From NCBI RefSeq assembly GCF_905171775.1, contig NC_053496.1, positions 182,803,759 through 182,867,758 on the forward strand: a stretch of 64,000 bases of DNA. The letters run 5' to 3'. Source of the stretch: Rana temporaria (taxonomy: Eukaryota; Chordata; Amphibia; Anura; Ranidae). The position numbers were made by a program, and so were the translations under genes. Positions 1 to 11,406 of this stretch are shown here, one piece after another. The notes beneath the pieces were generated by a model that worked only from the letters and a program-made list of their open reading frames with translations, did no database searches and was not told where the DNA came from. Within the stretch, counting starts at the first letter, position 1. Each line of letters opens with the position of its first letter.

Positions 1-783
1 GCCTGTAATGCTTCTCTTTTTAGGGCTGGACCCTGGGATCCGACCCCTTGGTCACATATACTATACCAAAGGTTGCTCTGGCAGGGTGCTGTACAGGTCC
101 AAGGGAGTGGACCCCCATATACAAGGGGTTATGTATAATATCCTTGAATGTCTGTCATGACATGGCCCACCGTTATCGGTGAAGATTGGGTATGTCTGTA
201 AATACCAGCAATATCCTGCGGCGGGAGTGATAATTCAAGAAGATCCTAAGGAACGCATAATAATTCACTTATGGACTTCTTTTTTGAGTGGACAATGTCT
301 TCCCTGTGTTTTACCACTAGAGGGCGTAAAGTGTTACATACCTGGTGTCTAAAATTCCATACTTCCCCATGATTTGTGTTCAGTGTCAGCAAACGCTTCA
401 TGTGGACAGCATTGCTCTTGTCTCTGCTCTGTCTGGCCACCAGTAGGGGTTTTGGGGGGACCTTCTGCCTCCAGCACAGCGGTCAGGATCTCCCGGGTAA
501 GGCCAGGCACAGGGCCAGAAGAAACCCTGGGGACAGAAGCCTACAAAACAGTCCCAAGGCCTCCTTATGAAGGGGCGCCCCCGCTCGATCGAGTGGGGGG
601 GGGGGGGAAGACTTCGGTGGTTTTCTGAGACTTGGCAAGAAGAGATCCAAGACAAGTGGGTCATCTGTGGTAGCCCTAGGCTACCATTTTGTTTTGTAAG
701 ATCAAACGTTCCCAAAGTCCCAGTGAAGAGAAGGTCTTTATTTTGATGTCTCAGGGGGTGATAATAGAGAAGAAGAGAAGGGC

Positions 784-1354
784 ATGGGGTTTTATTCAAA
801 TCTCTTCACGGTACCAAAACCGAATGAAGATGTCAGACCCATTCTAGATCTCAGGGATCTGAATCGCTTCCTAAACATCTGCTCTTTTCGCATGGAGTCC
901 ATCCGGTCAGTCGTGTCCACCCTTCGGGGAGGAGAAGTTCTAGAGTCAATAGACATCAAAGATGCATACCTGCATGTGCCAATTTTTCCGGCCCACCAGA
1001 AGTTTCTGCGTTTTTGCAGTAGAACAGCGCCACTTTCAGTTCGTGGCCTTGCCCTTCGGGTTAGTCACCGCGCCCCGGGTGTTTACAAAAGTTCTGGCCC
1101 CAGTACTAGCAAGACTAAAGGGCCCGGGTATAGCGGCAATGGCATACCTAGACGACCTGCTGCTGTTAGATCAGTCAGTGGAACGGTTAGACCAGGGGGT
1201 GTCCATTACGGTCAAGTTTCTGGATCACCTGGGTTGGATTCTCAACCTAGAGAAATCATCCTTACGACCAGTAAGGAGACTGGAGTACTTAGGTCTGGTT
1301 ATAGACCCAGCCAAGAAAAAGTATTTTTGCCACAGGCAAAAGTCAACACTATAA
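784..1354 (+). pseudogene. DIRS reverse transcriptase fragment (frameshifted)
   Basis: Two overlapping frames (784-1010 and about 1000-1354) together match the fingers and palm of a DIRS-type reverse transcriptase. Visible motifs are FYSNLF.VPK, LDLRDLN, DIKDAYLHVPI, FVALPFGL and the catalytic YLDDLLL. A one-base slip near 1010 separates LHVPIFPAHQKF from the rest, so no single protein can be made. It lies inside the DIRS element and has no relation to the zinc-finger genes apart from sharing the intron. Confidence 0.8.
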
Positions 1355-1555
1355 AATATCTGGTCCAGCTGGTAAGGGCAAAAAAGGGTCCTCCCATTCG
1401 CCTTTGCATGAGGTTGCTAGGTGGCTTCATTCGAAGCAGTTCCCTGTGCCCAGTTTCATTCAAGACTTTTGCAGAATAAGAAGACCCAAGCTTTGGATTA
1501 TCCAATGAATCCGGCCCCATGGGTACGCTAGAGTCTCAATTGGTGGTTGATAACC

Positions 1556-1962
1556 AAAAATTTGCAGAAGGGAAAATCCTTCATACCGGTTACCTATTGG
1601 GCTGGGGAGCAGTCCTGGAAGAGACCACTGTCCAAGGGAAGTGGTAAGAGTCCGAGAAGCCCTTGCCCATCAATATCCTACAAATTCGGGTGGCTCTAAT
1701 TGCCCGTACGTTCAGGTTGCGGAATTGTCCCGTCAGGATACAATCTGACGAGGCCACAGCAGTGGCCTATATCGATCACCAAAGGGGCACCAGAAGTCAC
1801 GCAGCCCAGAGGCAGGTAAACCATATTCTGGCTTGGGCAGAGGAGCATGTTCCTTGCCTATCTGCAGTCATTCCAGGAGTGGAGAATTGGCAGGCTAATT
1901 TCTTGAGCCACCAAAAAGTGTTCCTTACTCTTTACTGGCATACGGGACAGATGCGTTGGTGA
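1556..1962 (+). pseudogene. DIRS RNase H fragment
   Basis: GWGAVLE near 1600 and RIQSDEATAVAYI near 1735-1775 match the RNase H domain that follows the RT in DIRS elements. The usual Asp before the GWGA motif is not visible, and an in-frame stop near 1648 splits the domain, so it is inactive. Confidence 0.7.
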
Positions 1963-2089
1963 CCCCGTGGGATCAGTTTTCACTGATTTATGCGTTTCCC
2001 TCAGTTCAGCTGCTACTGCGACTTCTTCACAGGATCAAGGAGGAAGGGAAGCTGGTAATTCTAGTAGCCCTGCCCTGGCCCAGGAGATC

Positions 2090-3160
2090 CTGGTATGCAG
2101 AGGTCGTAAGGATGGCATTAGGGGACCCATGGACTCTTCCATCTCGTCCAGACCTGCTTTCGCAATGGCCGGTATTCCACCCTGCCTTACAATCGCTAAA
2201 TTTAACAGTTTGGCTATTGAAGCCCACATTTTAAAGAATCAGGGGCTTTCAGGTTCAGTGGTAACTACCCTGATTAATGCTAGAAAGCCAGCCTCTAGGA
2301 CCATTCATTATAGGGTCCGGAGGGCCTATGTTTCCTGGTGTAAAACCAAGGGTTGGCATCCCCGGAAGTATGTCATAGGTAGAATTCTGGCCTTTCTACA
2401 TTTGGGGGTGGAAATGAAGCTGGCGATCAAGGGTCAGATCAGAGAGTACGATCAAGGGTCAGATCTCTGCCGTGTCAGTGTTTTTTCCCAAAGGCCGCTT
2501 GCCTTGCATTCTTTGATCCAGGCCTTTATACAAGGGGTAATGCGTATAATGGGATTTAAATCTAGTTTTGTCGGTTTTACAAAGACAGCCCTTTGAGCCG
2601 ATACGCAATATTCCTTTGCTTCTTTTGACAAGGAAATTGGTGTTCTTGGTTGCAAGTACCCTCCGCAAGAAGGGTATCCGAATCGGCTGCTCCTTGTTAT
2701 GAGCTATACTTTAATTATTCATAAGACAAGATGGTGTTGCTTCCTCACCCAACCTTTTTGTCCTAAGGTAGTGCCAGGTTTTCATCGAAATCGGGATGTC
2801 TCCTTGCCTTCCCTTTTTCCAGAACCTCGTTCGGCGGAAGAAAAGTTGTTACATTCTCTCGAAGTAGTAAGAGCGGTCAAGGCCTATATGAAGGCGACAG
2901 CTCGCATACGGAAAACTGATGTTTTGTTTGTGCAGAAGGGCAGGCAGCGTTTGAAATCAACCATTTCAAAATGGATTAGTCAGGTTATTATGGTTTTGAA
3001 GAAAGGGTTCCACCTTTTCAAGTTAAAGCGCACTCTACCAGGGCAGTCGGTGCTTCTTGGGCAGTGCATCACCAGGCTTCTGTGACTCAGATTTGCAAGG
3101 CCGCTACTCGGTCGTCAGTGCATACGTTCACAAAATTCTATCAGGTGGATGTAAGATGGC
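2090..3160 (+). pseudogene. DIRS tyrosine recombinase fragment
   Basis: A split reading frame resembles the DIRS tyrosine recombinase. The N-terminal part (about 2200-2400) has a SRTIHYRVRRAYVSWC-like segment. The C-terminal part (about 2830-3155) holds RKTDVLFV, the HSTRA box and the terminal TFTKFYQVDV segment with the candidate catalytic Tyr. Several stops and frameshifts interrupt it (for example near 2595 and around 3020). Confidence 0.72.
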
Positions 3161-3354
3161 AGTATAGGTCCTCATGTCTGATGGCGGCCTGATTTATCTG
3201 TGGCATTGCTTTGGGACATCCCACATAGTAATTATTACTATGGCTGTTCTGTGTCACGTGATGTGCGATAAAGAAATCCTATTTTTCTATGTGATCTCAC
3301 ATCATAAATACTTCTATGTTACAGATGTTATTTTCTGTCATTCTGTTGGTTTAG

Positions 3355-3490
3355 GGTGAAGATCTGATGAACGTGAAAGTTGAGGGTGAAGTAGAAGAGA
3401 TGTATGTGAGGGATGATCAGCAATATACGGAGGAGGCTGGAATGACGAGGACATTCATAGAGGAGGACACTCCTACAGAGATCAGCACAG
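3355..3490 (+). CDS. Gene 1: acidic penultimate exon
   Basis: A 136-bp exon bounded by ggtttag and gtgacc. It encodes GEDLMNVKVEGEVEEMYV and ends in TPTEISTG, phase 1, which joins in frame to the final exon at 6551. Genes 2-6 have the same exon. It is the only upstream exon of gene 1 in the window; the KRAB exons would lie beyond the DIRS insertion. Confidence 0.8.
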
Positions 3491-3904
3491 GTGACCCATA
3501 ATATATTCTCTTATCTGTGCTCTGTTACTGCACACTGATTGGTCCAGAGCTCAGTGATATCGGCCAATAATAGGTCAATAATGGTCACCTCCCCATTCTG
3601 TTGAGCACGGTCGAATTTCGTTTTTTTTTTTTTTTTTTTGTGAACCGATGATACCACCATTGATTTTTCGAAATTCGGCCTACCAAACCTTCACTTTCAC
3701 CTCGCGTTGCTACAGAAAAGATTTTTCGTGACCGGGAATCTTCTTTTCTCCCCAGGAATTTTCTTTTCTTGCGAATGCGCATTTTTTCTTTTCTATTACG
3801 TTTCTCGCGCGATTCTCCCATAATTGATTAGAAAATCGTTTTGTTTTTCAAAAAATTTCCAACGTGTCCGATTTCTGAAATCTGATTGCAGCACGGAAAT
3901 TCTT
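3491..3904. other. Gene 1 intron, low-complexity stretch
   Basis: After the donor, about 110 bases match the same intron of genes 2 and 3, such as the CTCTGTTACTGCACA region near 3520. The rest is T-rich and contains a T run at 3620-3640. No coding or RNA gene is seen. Confidence 0.5.
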
Positions 3905-4330
3905 ATGCCGCGTACACATGACCGTTTTTCATGACGAGAAAAATGAATTTTTTTTTTAAATTGGTCATTAAAAACGACCGTGTGTAGGCTCCAGAGCATT
4001 TTTCTCGGCATGAAAAATGGGCATTAAAATGTTAGAACATGCTCTATTTTTTCTCGACGTTTTTCACGTCGTGAAAAATGGTCGTGTGTAGGCTTTAACG
4101 ACGGGGGAAAAAACGCGCATGCTCAGAAGAAAAATTTGCATAATAAAGCCTAAAGGGTGGCGCCATTTGAATGGAACTTCCCCATTTCTAGTGCCGTCGT
4201 ACGTGTTGTACGTCACCACGCTTTGCTCAAGCATTTTTTTTTTTTCACGGTCGTGTGTATGCAAGGCAGGCTTGACAAGAATCTTTGTTTTTTTCCATGA
4301 CATTAAAAACGGTCGTGTGTACGCAGCATA
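3905..4330. mobile_element. MITE with ATGCCGCGTACACA-type termini
   Basis: Terminal inverted repeats are ATGCCGCGTACACATG at the left and GTGTGTACGCAGCAT at the right. Related copies lie at 45968-46518 and 57343-58463. Only short spurious frames occur inside. Confidence 0.65.
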
Positions 4331-4432
4331 AGATACTATTTTCGGGTGAAAATTCTTTTGAATTTCGAACCGTGTATGGCCGGCATAACTCTTGACTTTG
4401 GGTTTGATTTATCAGCTTATCCCCAGGTCCCT

Positions 4433-5518
4433 AAGGCCCTCATTCACACCCGAGCCTTGTGTTTTCAGGCAGAAGTTGCGCAATTTTGCCTCCATTTTTT
4501 GCTGCGTTTTTGACGCGATTTTGTACAGTTGAAAAGGTCACCAATGTAAAAAGCAGAAGAACGCCCAAAACTGCATGAATGGTTGTCACTGGAAATCATG
4601 GGGAACGACTGTTCATGCTACCAGGGGAGGGCTGGCAGCCTTAAGCCTGGGGGGCAAGTCCAGTCAAGTGGCCCATTGAACCACCGAATGAGCTCATCAT
4701 CCATGACCCACCTGTTTTTTTTTTTTTTTTTAATGCAGCCTCACCAGTGCAGCCAACTCCAGCTCCCATCAATGCAGCCTGATCATTGGGCAGGTTACAT
4801 GGGGTGTATGGGGGGGGTTCAGCTAGGGGTGTCAGAGTCTCTCACCTCAGTGATCTCAGGTACGTCCTGACTCCCTGGCACACACTGCCTCTGCCTGCTT
4901 CCAAGAATCTGGTCCCAGGGAGTTGTAGTTTCCACTGCGCTGCTCTGTTTTCCACCCAGCGGGAGCTTGAGTGTGGGCTAAAACTCCCAGAATGCAACAG
5001 CCCGACTTCCTAGTGCAGAATAAAAAAGAAAATGGTAGAGGAGCAGCAGATGCGGGCCATTTTTAACATAAGTTAGAACGGCCTGGGAGGCAATTGCCAC
5101 CCTGCCCCCCGGCCCAGCCCTCCCCTGCATGCTACTTTGTAGTCCGAAATTGTGGGACAAGTCGTATAAGTGTGAAAGGGGCCTAAAAAAAAAAAAGTCA
5201 CAGAACTTGTTTGCACTTCAGGCGTTTTGGAGTGGAGGTGTGAACCATCTCCATAGAGAATAATCTATATATATTTTTCCCTCAAGCGTTTTGTAGCTTC
5301 AGGCTTATACGACTTGTCCCACGATTTGTGATGGCAAAGTAGCATGACAAGTCGTTTCCAATGACAACCATTCATATTGGTACGACTTCAAGTCGTTCCG
5401 ACTTCAGAGTAGTCCCTGCACTACTTTGGTCCGATTTTGATGACACTTACTTGCGGTAAAATCTCACGATTTTGAAGTTGCAGTAGCGTGAAAGGGGCCT
5501 CAGGTGTGAATAGGGTCT
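4433..5518. mobile_element. Fold-back element interrupted by a hAT insertion
   Basis: CCCTCATTCACACC near 4437 and GGTGTGAATAGGG near 5504 form inverted ends. The interior has GACAAGTCGTATAAG-type inverted pieces around 5155 and 5310. A hAT element sits at 4622-5127. The element class is unknown. Confidence 0.45.
4622..5127. mobile_element. Non-autonomous hAT element, 8-bp TSD CATGCTAC
   Basis: Ends CAGGGGAGGGCTGG and CCAGCCCTCCCCTG are inverted repeats. They are flanked by identical CATGCTAC at 4614-4621 and 5128-5135. CAG...CTG ends with an 8-bp duplication are diagnostic of hAT. No transposase frame remains. Confidence 0.85.
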
Positions 5519-5520
5519 AA

Positions 5521-5878
5521 AGCCTCGTACACACGATAGGTTAACCAGAGGACAATGGTCTGAAGGACCGTTGTCTTAGGTTAACCGATGAAGCTGACTG
5601 ATGGTCTGTCACGCCTACACACCATCGGTTAAATAACCGATCGTGTCAGAACGCGGTGACGTAAAGCACAACGACGTGCTGAAAAAAACGAAGTTCAATG
5701 CTTCCAAGCATGCGTCGACTTGATTCTGAGCATGCGCAAGTTAAATTTTAAAGCAAGTTCCTATTTTTTTAACCGAAGGTTAAATAACCTATGGGGCCCA
5801 CACACGATCGGTTTTGACCGATGAAAACGGTCCATCAGACCGTTGTCCTCTGGCTATCCTACCGTGTGTACGAGGCCT
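5521..5878. mobile_element. MITE with GCCTCGTACACACGAT termini
   Basis: Inverted ends begin AGCCTCGTACACACGAT at the left and close with GTGTGTACGAGGCC at the right. The interior keeps an uninterrupted CGGTTAAATAACCG site near 5626-5640. The same site is occupied by another element in the copy at 17967-18885. Confidence 0.72.
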
Positions 5879-6114
5879 TAGTCCTCGACCATTTGTTCTG
5901 TTCGAAAGTGGAGGGTATTCCAGTATGAACTCTGATCATCCTCTTGAGCAGAGATCACATGACCCAGTGCCTAGGCTTGAGGTTCTGTGAACAGCACACA
6001 ACACTCAATCCTGATTTGGTTCCCTCCCAGCCCCCATTGATTCCTGGGGAAAAACAAAAACCGCGCTAATACCCTCCCAACCTCTATGCTACAGGCAGCA
6101 GCTAGCGTGCGATA

Positions 6115-6385
6115 CACAAATTGGCAATAGAGGTCCCAACCAGCTAGGACCCCCCCCCCATCAAAGAACCTTTGGTCCTCCTCCCAGATCACTTCTACGT
6201 TTACACAGCCTTTTCAGAAGAGCAGGAACCAATGGCACAGCTTTTTTCTTGTTTCTATCCCCATTGGTTCCTGCTCTTCTGACAAGGCTGTGTAAATGTA
6301 GAAGTGATCTGGGAGGAGGACCAAAGGTTCTTTGATGGGGGGGGGGGTCCTAGCTGGTTGGGACCTCTATTGCCAATTTGTGTAG
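6115..6385. repeat. Large palindrome in last intron of gene 1
   Basis: The left arm (about 6120-6232) and right arm (about 6262-6380) are near-perfect reverse complements of about 115 bases with a ~30-base loop. Both contain TCAAAGAACCTTTGGTCC or its complement. A further partial direct copy follows at about 6385-6455. Genes 2 and 3 carry only one such arm in the same intron. Confidence 0.75.
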
Positions 6386-6550
6386 AAGTGATCTGGGAGG
6401 AGGACCAAAGTTTTTTGATGGGGGGGAAGAGTCCCAGCTGGTTGGGACCTCCACAGAGAACATCTCCTCCTCTACCTGATCCAGATGGAATCTTGATGGA
6501 ATTTAACTAATCCTCTCAGATATATTGACGACGTTTTTCTATTTTTCCAG

Positions 6551-8220
6551 GACACGCCATGGAGAAACCCTCAAAGGATCGTCTCACTTTATCTCCAGGT
6601 TGTAGAATGGAAGATGAGGACATCACAGGAGATTGTGGAGGAGAAAAGACAATGAGCTCCACTATGGATGGAGGACTTCACAGTGTGGATAGACCATGTA
6701 ATCCCTCTCTGACTCTGACTCTCTCATCATCTGACTCTGAGCAACCTCGTACTGTGAGGGAAGGTGCCGGGACTCGAGGAAAGAAGAAATTTTCCTATCC
6801 TAAATGTGGGGAAAGTTCTAAACCAAGTACTTCTGTACATCAGAGATCTCACGCGGGTGAGAAGCCTCATTCCTGCCCCGAGTGCGGGAAATATTTTTCT
6901 TGTAAATCCAAACTGGTCAGGCACCAGCGATCGCACACGGGCGAGAAGCTCCATTCCTGCCCTGAGTGCGGGAAACATTTTCTTTATAAATCGGAACTGG
7001 TCACGCATCAGAAATCTCATACAGTTGAGGAGCTGCATTCCTGTGCTGAGTGCGGGAAATGTTTTCCTTTTAAATCCAAACTGGTCAGACATCAGCGATC
7101 GCACACGGGCGAGAAGCCGTATTCCTGCCCTGAGTGCGGCAAACGTTTTCTTTATAAATCAGAACTGGTCAAACATCAGAAATCTCATACAGATGGAAAG
7201 CCATATTCCTGCCCTGAGTGCGGGAAATGTTTTTCAAGGAAGTCCCATCTTTACTCGCATCAGAGTTCTCACAGGGGGGAGAAGCCGTATCCCTGTCCTG
7301 AGTGCGGGAAATGTTTTTCACGGAAGTGGAGTCTTTCTGCACACCAGAGACTACACACGGGTGAGGCACTGCATTCCTGTCCTAAGTGCGGGAAACGTTT
7401 TGTCTATAAATCGGAGCTGGTCAAACACCAGAGATCTCGGAAGTGCAAGAAGCTGTATTCCTGTTCTGAGTGCGGGAAATGTTTTCCTCTTGAATCGGAA
7501 CTGGTTATACACCAGAGGTCTCATGTGGAAGAGAAGCCCTATGCCTGTATTGAGTGCGGGACATGTTTTCCTTTTGAATCGGAACTGGTTATACACCAGA
7601 GGTCTCACACGGAGGAGAAACCCTATTCCTGTCCTGAGTGCGGGAAACGTTTTACACGGAAGTGGAATCTTTCTGCACATCAGAGATTGCACACAGGGGA
7701 GAAGGTTCATTCCTGTCCTGAGTGCGGGAAACCTTTTCTTTATCAATCAGAACTTGTCAAACATCAGAAATCTCATACACGTGAGAAGCCATATTCATGT
7801 CCCGATTGTGAGAAAAGTTTCTCGCGGAGGTGGAATCTTTCTTCACATCGGAGAACACACACAAGGGAGGCACTACATGCTTGTCCTAAGTGCGGGAAAC
7901 GTTTTCAGCATGAATTGGAACTGGCGAAACACCAGAGATCTCACACAGGCAAGAAGCCCTATTCTTGTTCTGAGTGCGGGACAGGTTTTTTTTATAAATC
8001 GGGACTGTACAGACATAAGAAGTCTCATAAAGACAAGAAACCATATGCTTGTCCTGAGTGCGGGAAATGTTTTCTTTATGAATCCGAACGGGCCAAACAC
8101 CAGAAGTGTCACACTGGCACAAAACCACATCCCTGCCCTGATTGCGATAAATGTTTTACACGGAAGTACAATCTTTATCGACATCAGAGAAGCCACACGG
8201 AGGAGAAGCCGCATTCCTGA
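6551..8220 (+). CDS. Gene 1: final exon, multi-C2H2 zinc-finger protein
   Basis: Likely a nuclear DNA-binding transcriptional regulator of the amphibian KRAB zinc-finger family. The exon starts after tttttccag at 6551 (GGACACGCC then ATG at 6559) and joins in phase to 3355-3490. A spacer of about 75 residues (MEKPSKDRLTLSPGC, EDEDIT) precedes 17 tandem finger units to the C-terminus. The first unit is degenerate (YPKC, no first Cys). The eighth ends HQRSR, so its last His is lost. Of the other 15, most have CPECGK..F.....L..H...H with TGEKP-like linkers, several of which have drifted (TVEELH, TDGKPY). Contact residues at -1,2,3,6 repeat as Y-S-E-T/K or R-S-H-S. Translation stops after a linker at 8218. 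The KRAB part is not in the window. ATG 6559 is probably internal to the spliced protein rather than the start. Confidence 0.9.
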
Positions 8221-8430
8221 TGTGTGCAGGAAATGTTCATAAGGACTGAACATGCATGAAAAACTTCAGAGATTCCCCCCGGAGGAGAAGCTGTGTTCCC
8301 ACCTTGAGTGCGGGAGAGTTTTTCACAGAGGACTATGTTATCACGGATCTCAAACAACCCTTATGAACTATAAGTGTCTCCAGTGCGGAAAATGCCTTCA
8401 ACGTAAATCACACACAGGGAAGTAGCACAT
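8221..8430 (+). pseudogene. Decayed zinc-finger units after the gene 1 stop
   Basis: Directly after TGA the DNA still resembles finger repeats: CAGGAAATGTTCAT, then CTTGAGTGCGGGAGAG, then CAGTGCGGAAAATGCC and CACACAGGGAAG. The frame is broken by small deletions starting at the stop itself. Two or three fingers were therefore once part of the array. Confidence 0.75.
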
Positions 8431-8780
8431 GCGGACATACACCCCACAAAACATGGCTAAGGACTTCTGGTTGAGTCCCTCAAGCAGTGTAGTGTGATCT
8501 CCCTTGCACTTCATCTGAGAATGGAAGGAAAAAATGGTGGGGGGAAGGGCGATCGTCTCGTCATTGCTTGTGGATGAAGAGCAGGCGAGATCACATTATT
8601 CCTCAAGACTAGCCCCTTAAGTAGACCACAATTATCCTTTTGTGAGTTAAATGATCAAGATGTGCCTTCAAGTTTATATTATTAAATGTTTTTTGTTTTA
8701 TTTTTCTCTCTTTTTAACATGAGTAAGGCGTATAGATTTTATTTTTTTGGGTTTTCCGTAAAATAGTTGTGTAAGAAGCC
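8431..8780. other. 3' flank of gene 1
   Basis: No open frame, repeat boundary or clear AATAAA hexamer is visible. It probably includes the 3' untranslated region. Confidence 0.4.
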
Positions 8781-10810
8781 GGCCCTCCCCCTTCTTGCAA
8801 ATCTCAGGATGTCTGTAGTAGACGCCAACGATAAGTCCATCAGTTCATAGACCCGTCTATCATTCCTCCCGTAATTCCTCCTCCGCACCATCACCACCTC
8901 CAACCACAAGATCATCTTTCTTCCCCACTTCCACATCACATCTAACATAGAGAAACCCTCCTCCGTCTTTTCTATGTCCCGTGTCCCTCTAAACCAGTGT
9001 TTCTCAATTCCAGTCCTCAGGCCCCCCCAACAGGTCAGGTTTTCAGGATTTCCATTATTTTGCACAGGTGATTTGATCAGTTTCACTGCCTTAGTAATCA
9101 CCACAGCCTTTTCATCTGAGGGAAATCCTGAAAACCTGACCTGTTGGGGGGGCCTGAGGACTGGAATTGAGAAACACTGCTCTAAACCAAGAGGATCAGC
9201 ATGTATACAAACAGCCCAGTCTTGTGAGGAGTCAAGCCGTGTTTCTGGAACTCCAACCACAAGATCATCTATCTTTCCCACTTTCCCATCACAATCAATA
9301 TAGAGAAACCCCCCCCCCCTCCATCTTTTCTATGGACTGCGTTTCTCTAAACAAGAGGATCAGCATGAATACCAACAGCCTAGTCTTGTGAGGAGTCGAG
9401 CCGTGTTTCTGGAACACCAAAGACATCTCCAACCACAAATCCTCTTTCTTCCTCACTTTCACATCACATCTAACACAGAGAAACCCTCCTCCATCAATTC
9501 TATGTTCCGTGTCCCTCTAAACCAAGAGGATCGGCATGAATACAAACAGCCCAGTCTTGTCAGGAGTCCAAGCCGTGTTTCTGGAACACCAACCACATCT
9601 CCAACCACAAGCTTATCTTTCTTCCTCACTTTCACATCACATCTAACATAGAGAAAGCCCCCTCCTTCTTTTCTATGTCCCGCGTTCCTCTGTATTCATG
9701 CCGATCCTCTTGTTTAGAGGGACATAGAAAAGAAGGAAGGGGCTTTCTCTATGTTAGATGTGATGTGAAAGAGAGGAAGAAAGATGATCTTGTGTTTGGA
9801 GATGTGGTTGGTGTTCCAGAAACACGGCTTGACTCCTCACAAGACTGGGCTGTTTGTATTCATGCCGATCCTCTTGTTTAGAGGGACATGGAAAAGATGG
9901 AGGGGGGTTTCTCTATGTAAGATGTGAAAGTGAGGAAGAAAGATGATTTGTGGTTGGTGTTCCAGAAACATGACTCGACTCCTCACAAGACTGGGCTGTC
10001 TGTATTTCATGCTGATCCTCTTGTTTAGAGAAACGCAGTCCATAGAAAATATGGAAGGGGCTTTCTCTATGTTAGATGTGATGGGAAAGTGAGGAAGAAA
10101 GATGATCTTGTGGTTGGAGATGTGGTTGATGTTCCGGAAACACGGCTTGACTCCTCACAAGACTGGGCTGATTGTATTTATGCCGATCCTCCTTGTTTAA
10201 ACCCCAGTCTTGTGAGGAGCCAGTGATAAGTTCATCAGTTTAGAGACCCAGCTATCATTCCTCCTCCACACCATCACCACCTCCAGCCACAAGATCATCT
10301 TTCTTCCTCACTTTCACATCACATCTAACATAGAGAACCCCCCCCTCCATCTTTTCTATGTCCCGTGTCCCTCTAAACGAATTAATCAGCATGAATATAA
10401 ACAGCCCAGTCTTATGTGGAGTCAAGCCGTGTTTCTGGATCACCAACCACATCTCCAACCACAAGATCATCTTTCTTCCTCACTTTCGCATCACATCTAA
10501 CATAGGAAAGATGGACGAGTATCTCTAGGTCTTGTGTCCCTCTAAACAGGAAGATTAGCATGAATACAACTGCCCAGTATTTTGGGAAGTTCATCAGTTC
10601 ATAGACCCGTTCATCATTCCACCCGTAATTCCTCCTCTGCACCATCACCACCTCCAACCACAAGATCCTCTTTTTTCAGATAACGTCTAACATGGAGAAG
10701 CGTACTTCTATTTTTTTCTATAAACTGTGTCCCTCCTAAACAAGAAGGTCAGCGTGAATACAAACAGCCCAGTCTTGTGAGGAACCAAGCCGTGTTTCTG
10801 TTACACCAAC
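8780..10810. repeat. ~170-bp tandem array with a central inverted block
   Basis: About 11 diverged units share CCCAGTCTTGTGAGGAG, AAGCCGTGTTTCTGGA, ACCACAAGATCATCTTTC and ACATCTAACATAGAGAAA. Units run forward at about 8840-9690, reversed at about 9690-10200, and forward again to about 10810. Short open frames on both strands follow the repeat and are not genes. A hAT element interrupts one unit at 8995-9179. Confidence 0.8.
8995..9179. mobile_element. 185-bp hAT MITE, TSD CTCTAAAC
   Basis: Ends CAGTGTTTCTCAATTCCAG and TTGAGAAACACTG are inverted repeats. CTCTAAAC occurs at 8987-8994 and again at 9180-9187. Neighbouring repeat units carry the uninterrupted CTCTAAACCAAGAGGATC site. Confidence 0.9.
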
Positions 10811-11406
10811 TAAATCGCTATATTAAGCACCAAAATGTGACGAAATGAGTTGAGAATACCCTCTTATTTTTAATTTTGCTTGTTTATTGCTTATCGCTCA
10901 ATAAAAAGCTTTTTTATACATTTATTGTTGCCTTAGTATTCTCTTCTCTACACGAGCTCCTTCTCTACATCCGCTTTCCAAAGGGTAATGGCTGCAGGTG
11001 TGTTTTATGAGGGATCCTCCTGGGGAGGCAGAGATAGGAAGCTGAATGTCCAGATGGTATTGTTGTGGGTACTCTATCAGATTCTACTAATGTCACCAGA
11101 ATGTGATGGTTATACAGTCAGCCTCACCCTGCGCTGAGGTTTTCTGTCTTGTGGGACACCAATCTAAGTGTCAGCAGACTGAGAATGATTGTGATTGGGC
11201 CAGGTTGATCCTTCACACATTAGCCACCGGTTTTTAACGGAAACATCCACAGTACACAGAGTAAATTTTTTACAATTCCAACTTTGAAAAAGTGTTTATT
11301 TCACTTGCTGCCACAGCCAGACAGGGATGTAACAGTTTACACCACGGTTTTTAAAGTGGTACCAAAGCCTTAAGGCTCTTTACCTCAAAGTGGTTCTAAA
11401 AACTTA
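10811..11406. other. Intergenic sequence without a recognised gene
   Basis: AT-rich DNA with an AATAAAAAGC stretch near 10910. No coding frame, RNA gene or repeat end is recognised. Confidence 0.4.

Larger units (their letters stand above)
1..3282 (+). mobile_element. Degraded DIRS-type (tyrosine recombinase) retrotransposon
   Basis: Three DIRS domains occur in order but in shifted frames: reverse transcriptase (about 580-1480, with YLDD at 1148-1159), RNase H (about 1560-1960) and a tyrosine recombinase (about 2090-3160). The recombinase C-terminus keeps an HSTRA-like Arg box near 3030 and the Tyr of TFTKFY near 3130-3143. Frameshifts near 1010 and 1345, a stop near 1648 and further breaks show it is dead. 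The 3' boundary near 3282 is set by alignment to the same intron in genes 2 and 3. The 5' end is outside the window or unrecognised; 1-580 has no clear domain. Confidence 0.82.

Noticed and set aside
1..3282. Endogenous retrovirus or gypsy-type LTR element
   Set aside because: RT is followed by RNase H and a tyrosine recombinase rather than a DDE integrase, and no protease or envelope is seen, so DIRS fits better.
6764..8242. 492-codon frame overlapping the gene 1 fingers in another plus frame, and minus-strand frames there
   Set aside because: Shadow frames produced by the repeated zinc-finger codons. The correct frame shows C2H2 motifs.
8739..10663. Several 60-180-codon frames in the 170-bp array
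   Set aside because: They repeat with the units, change frame between units and have no recognisable domain.
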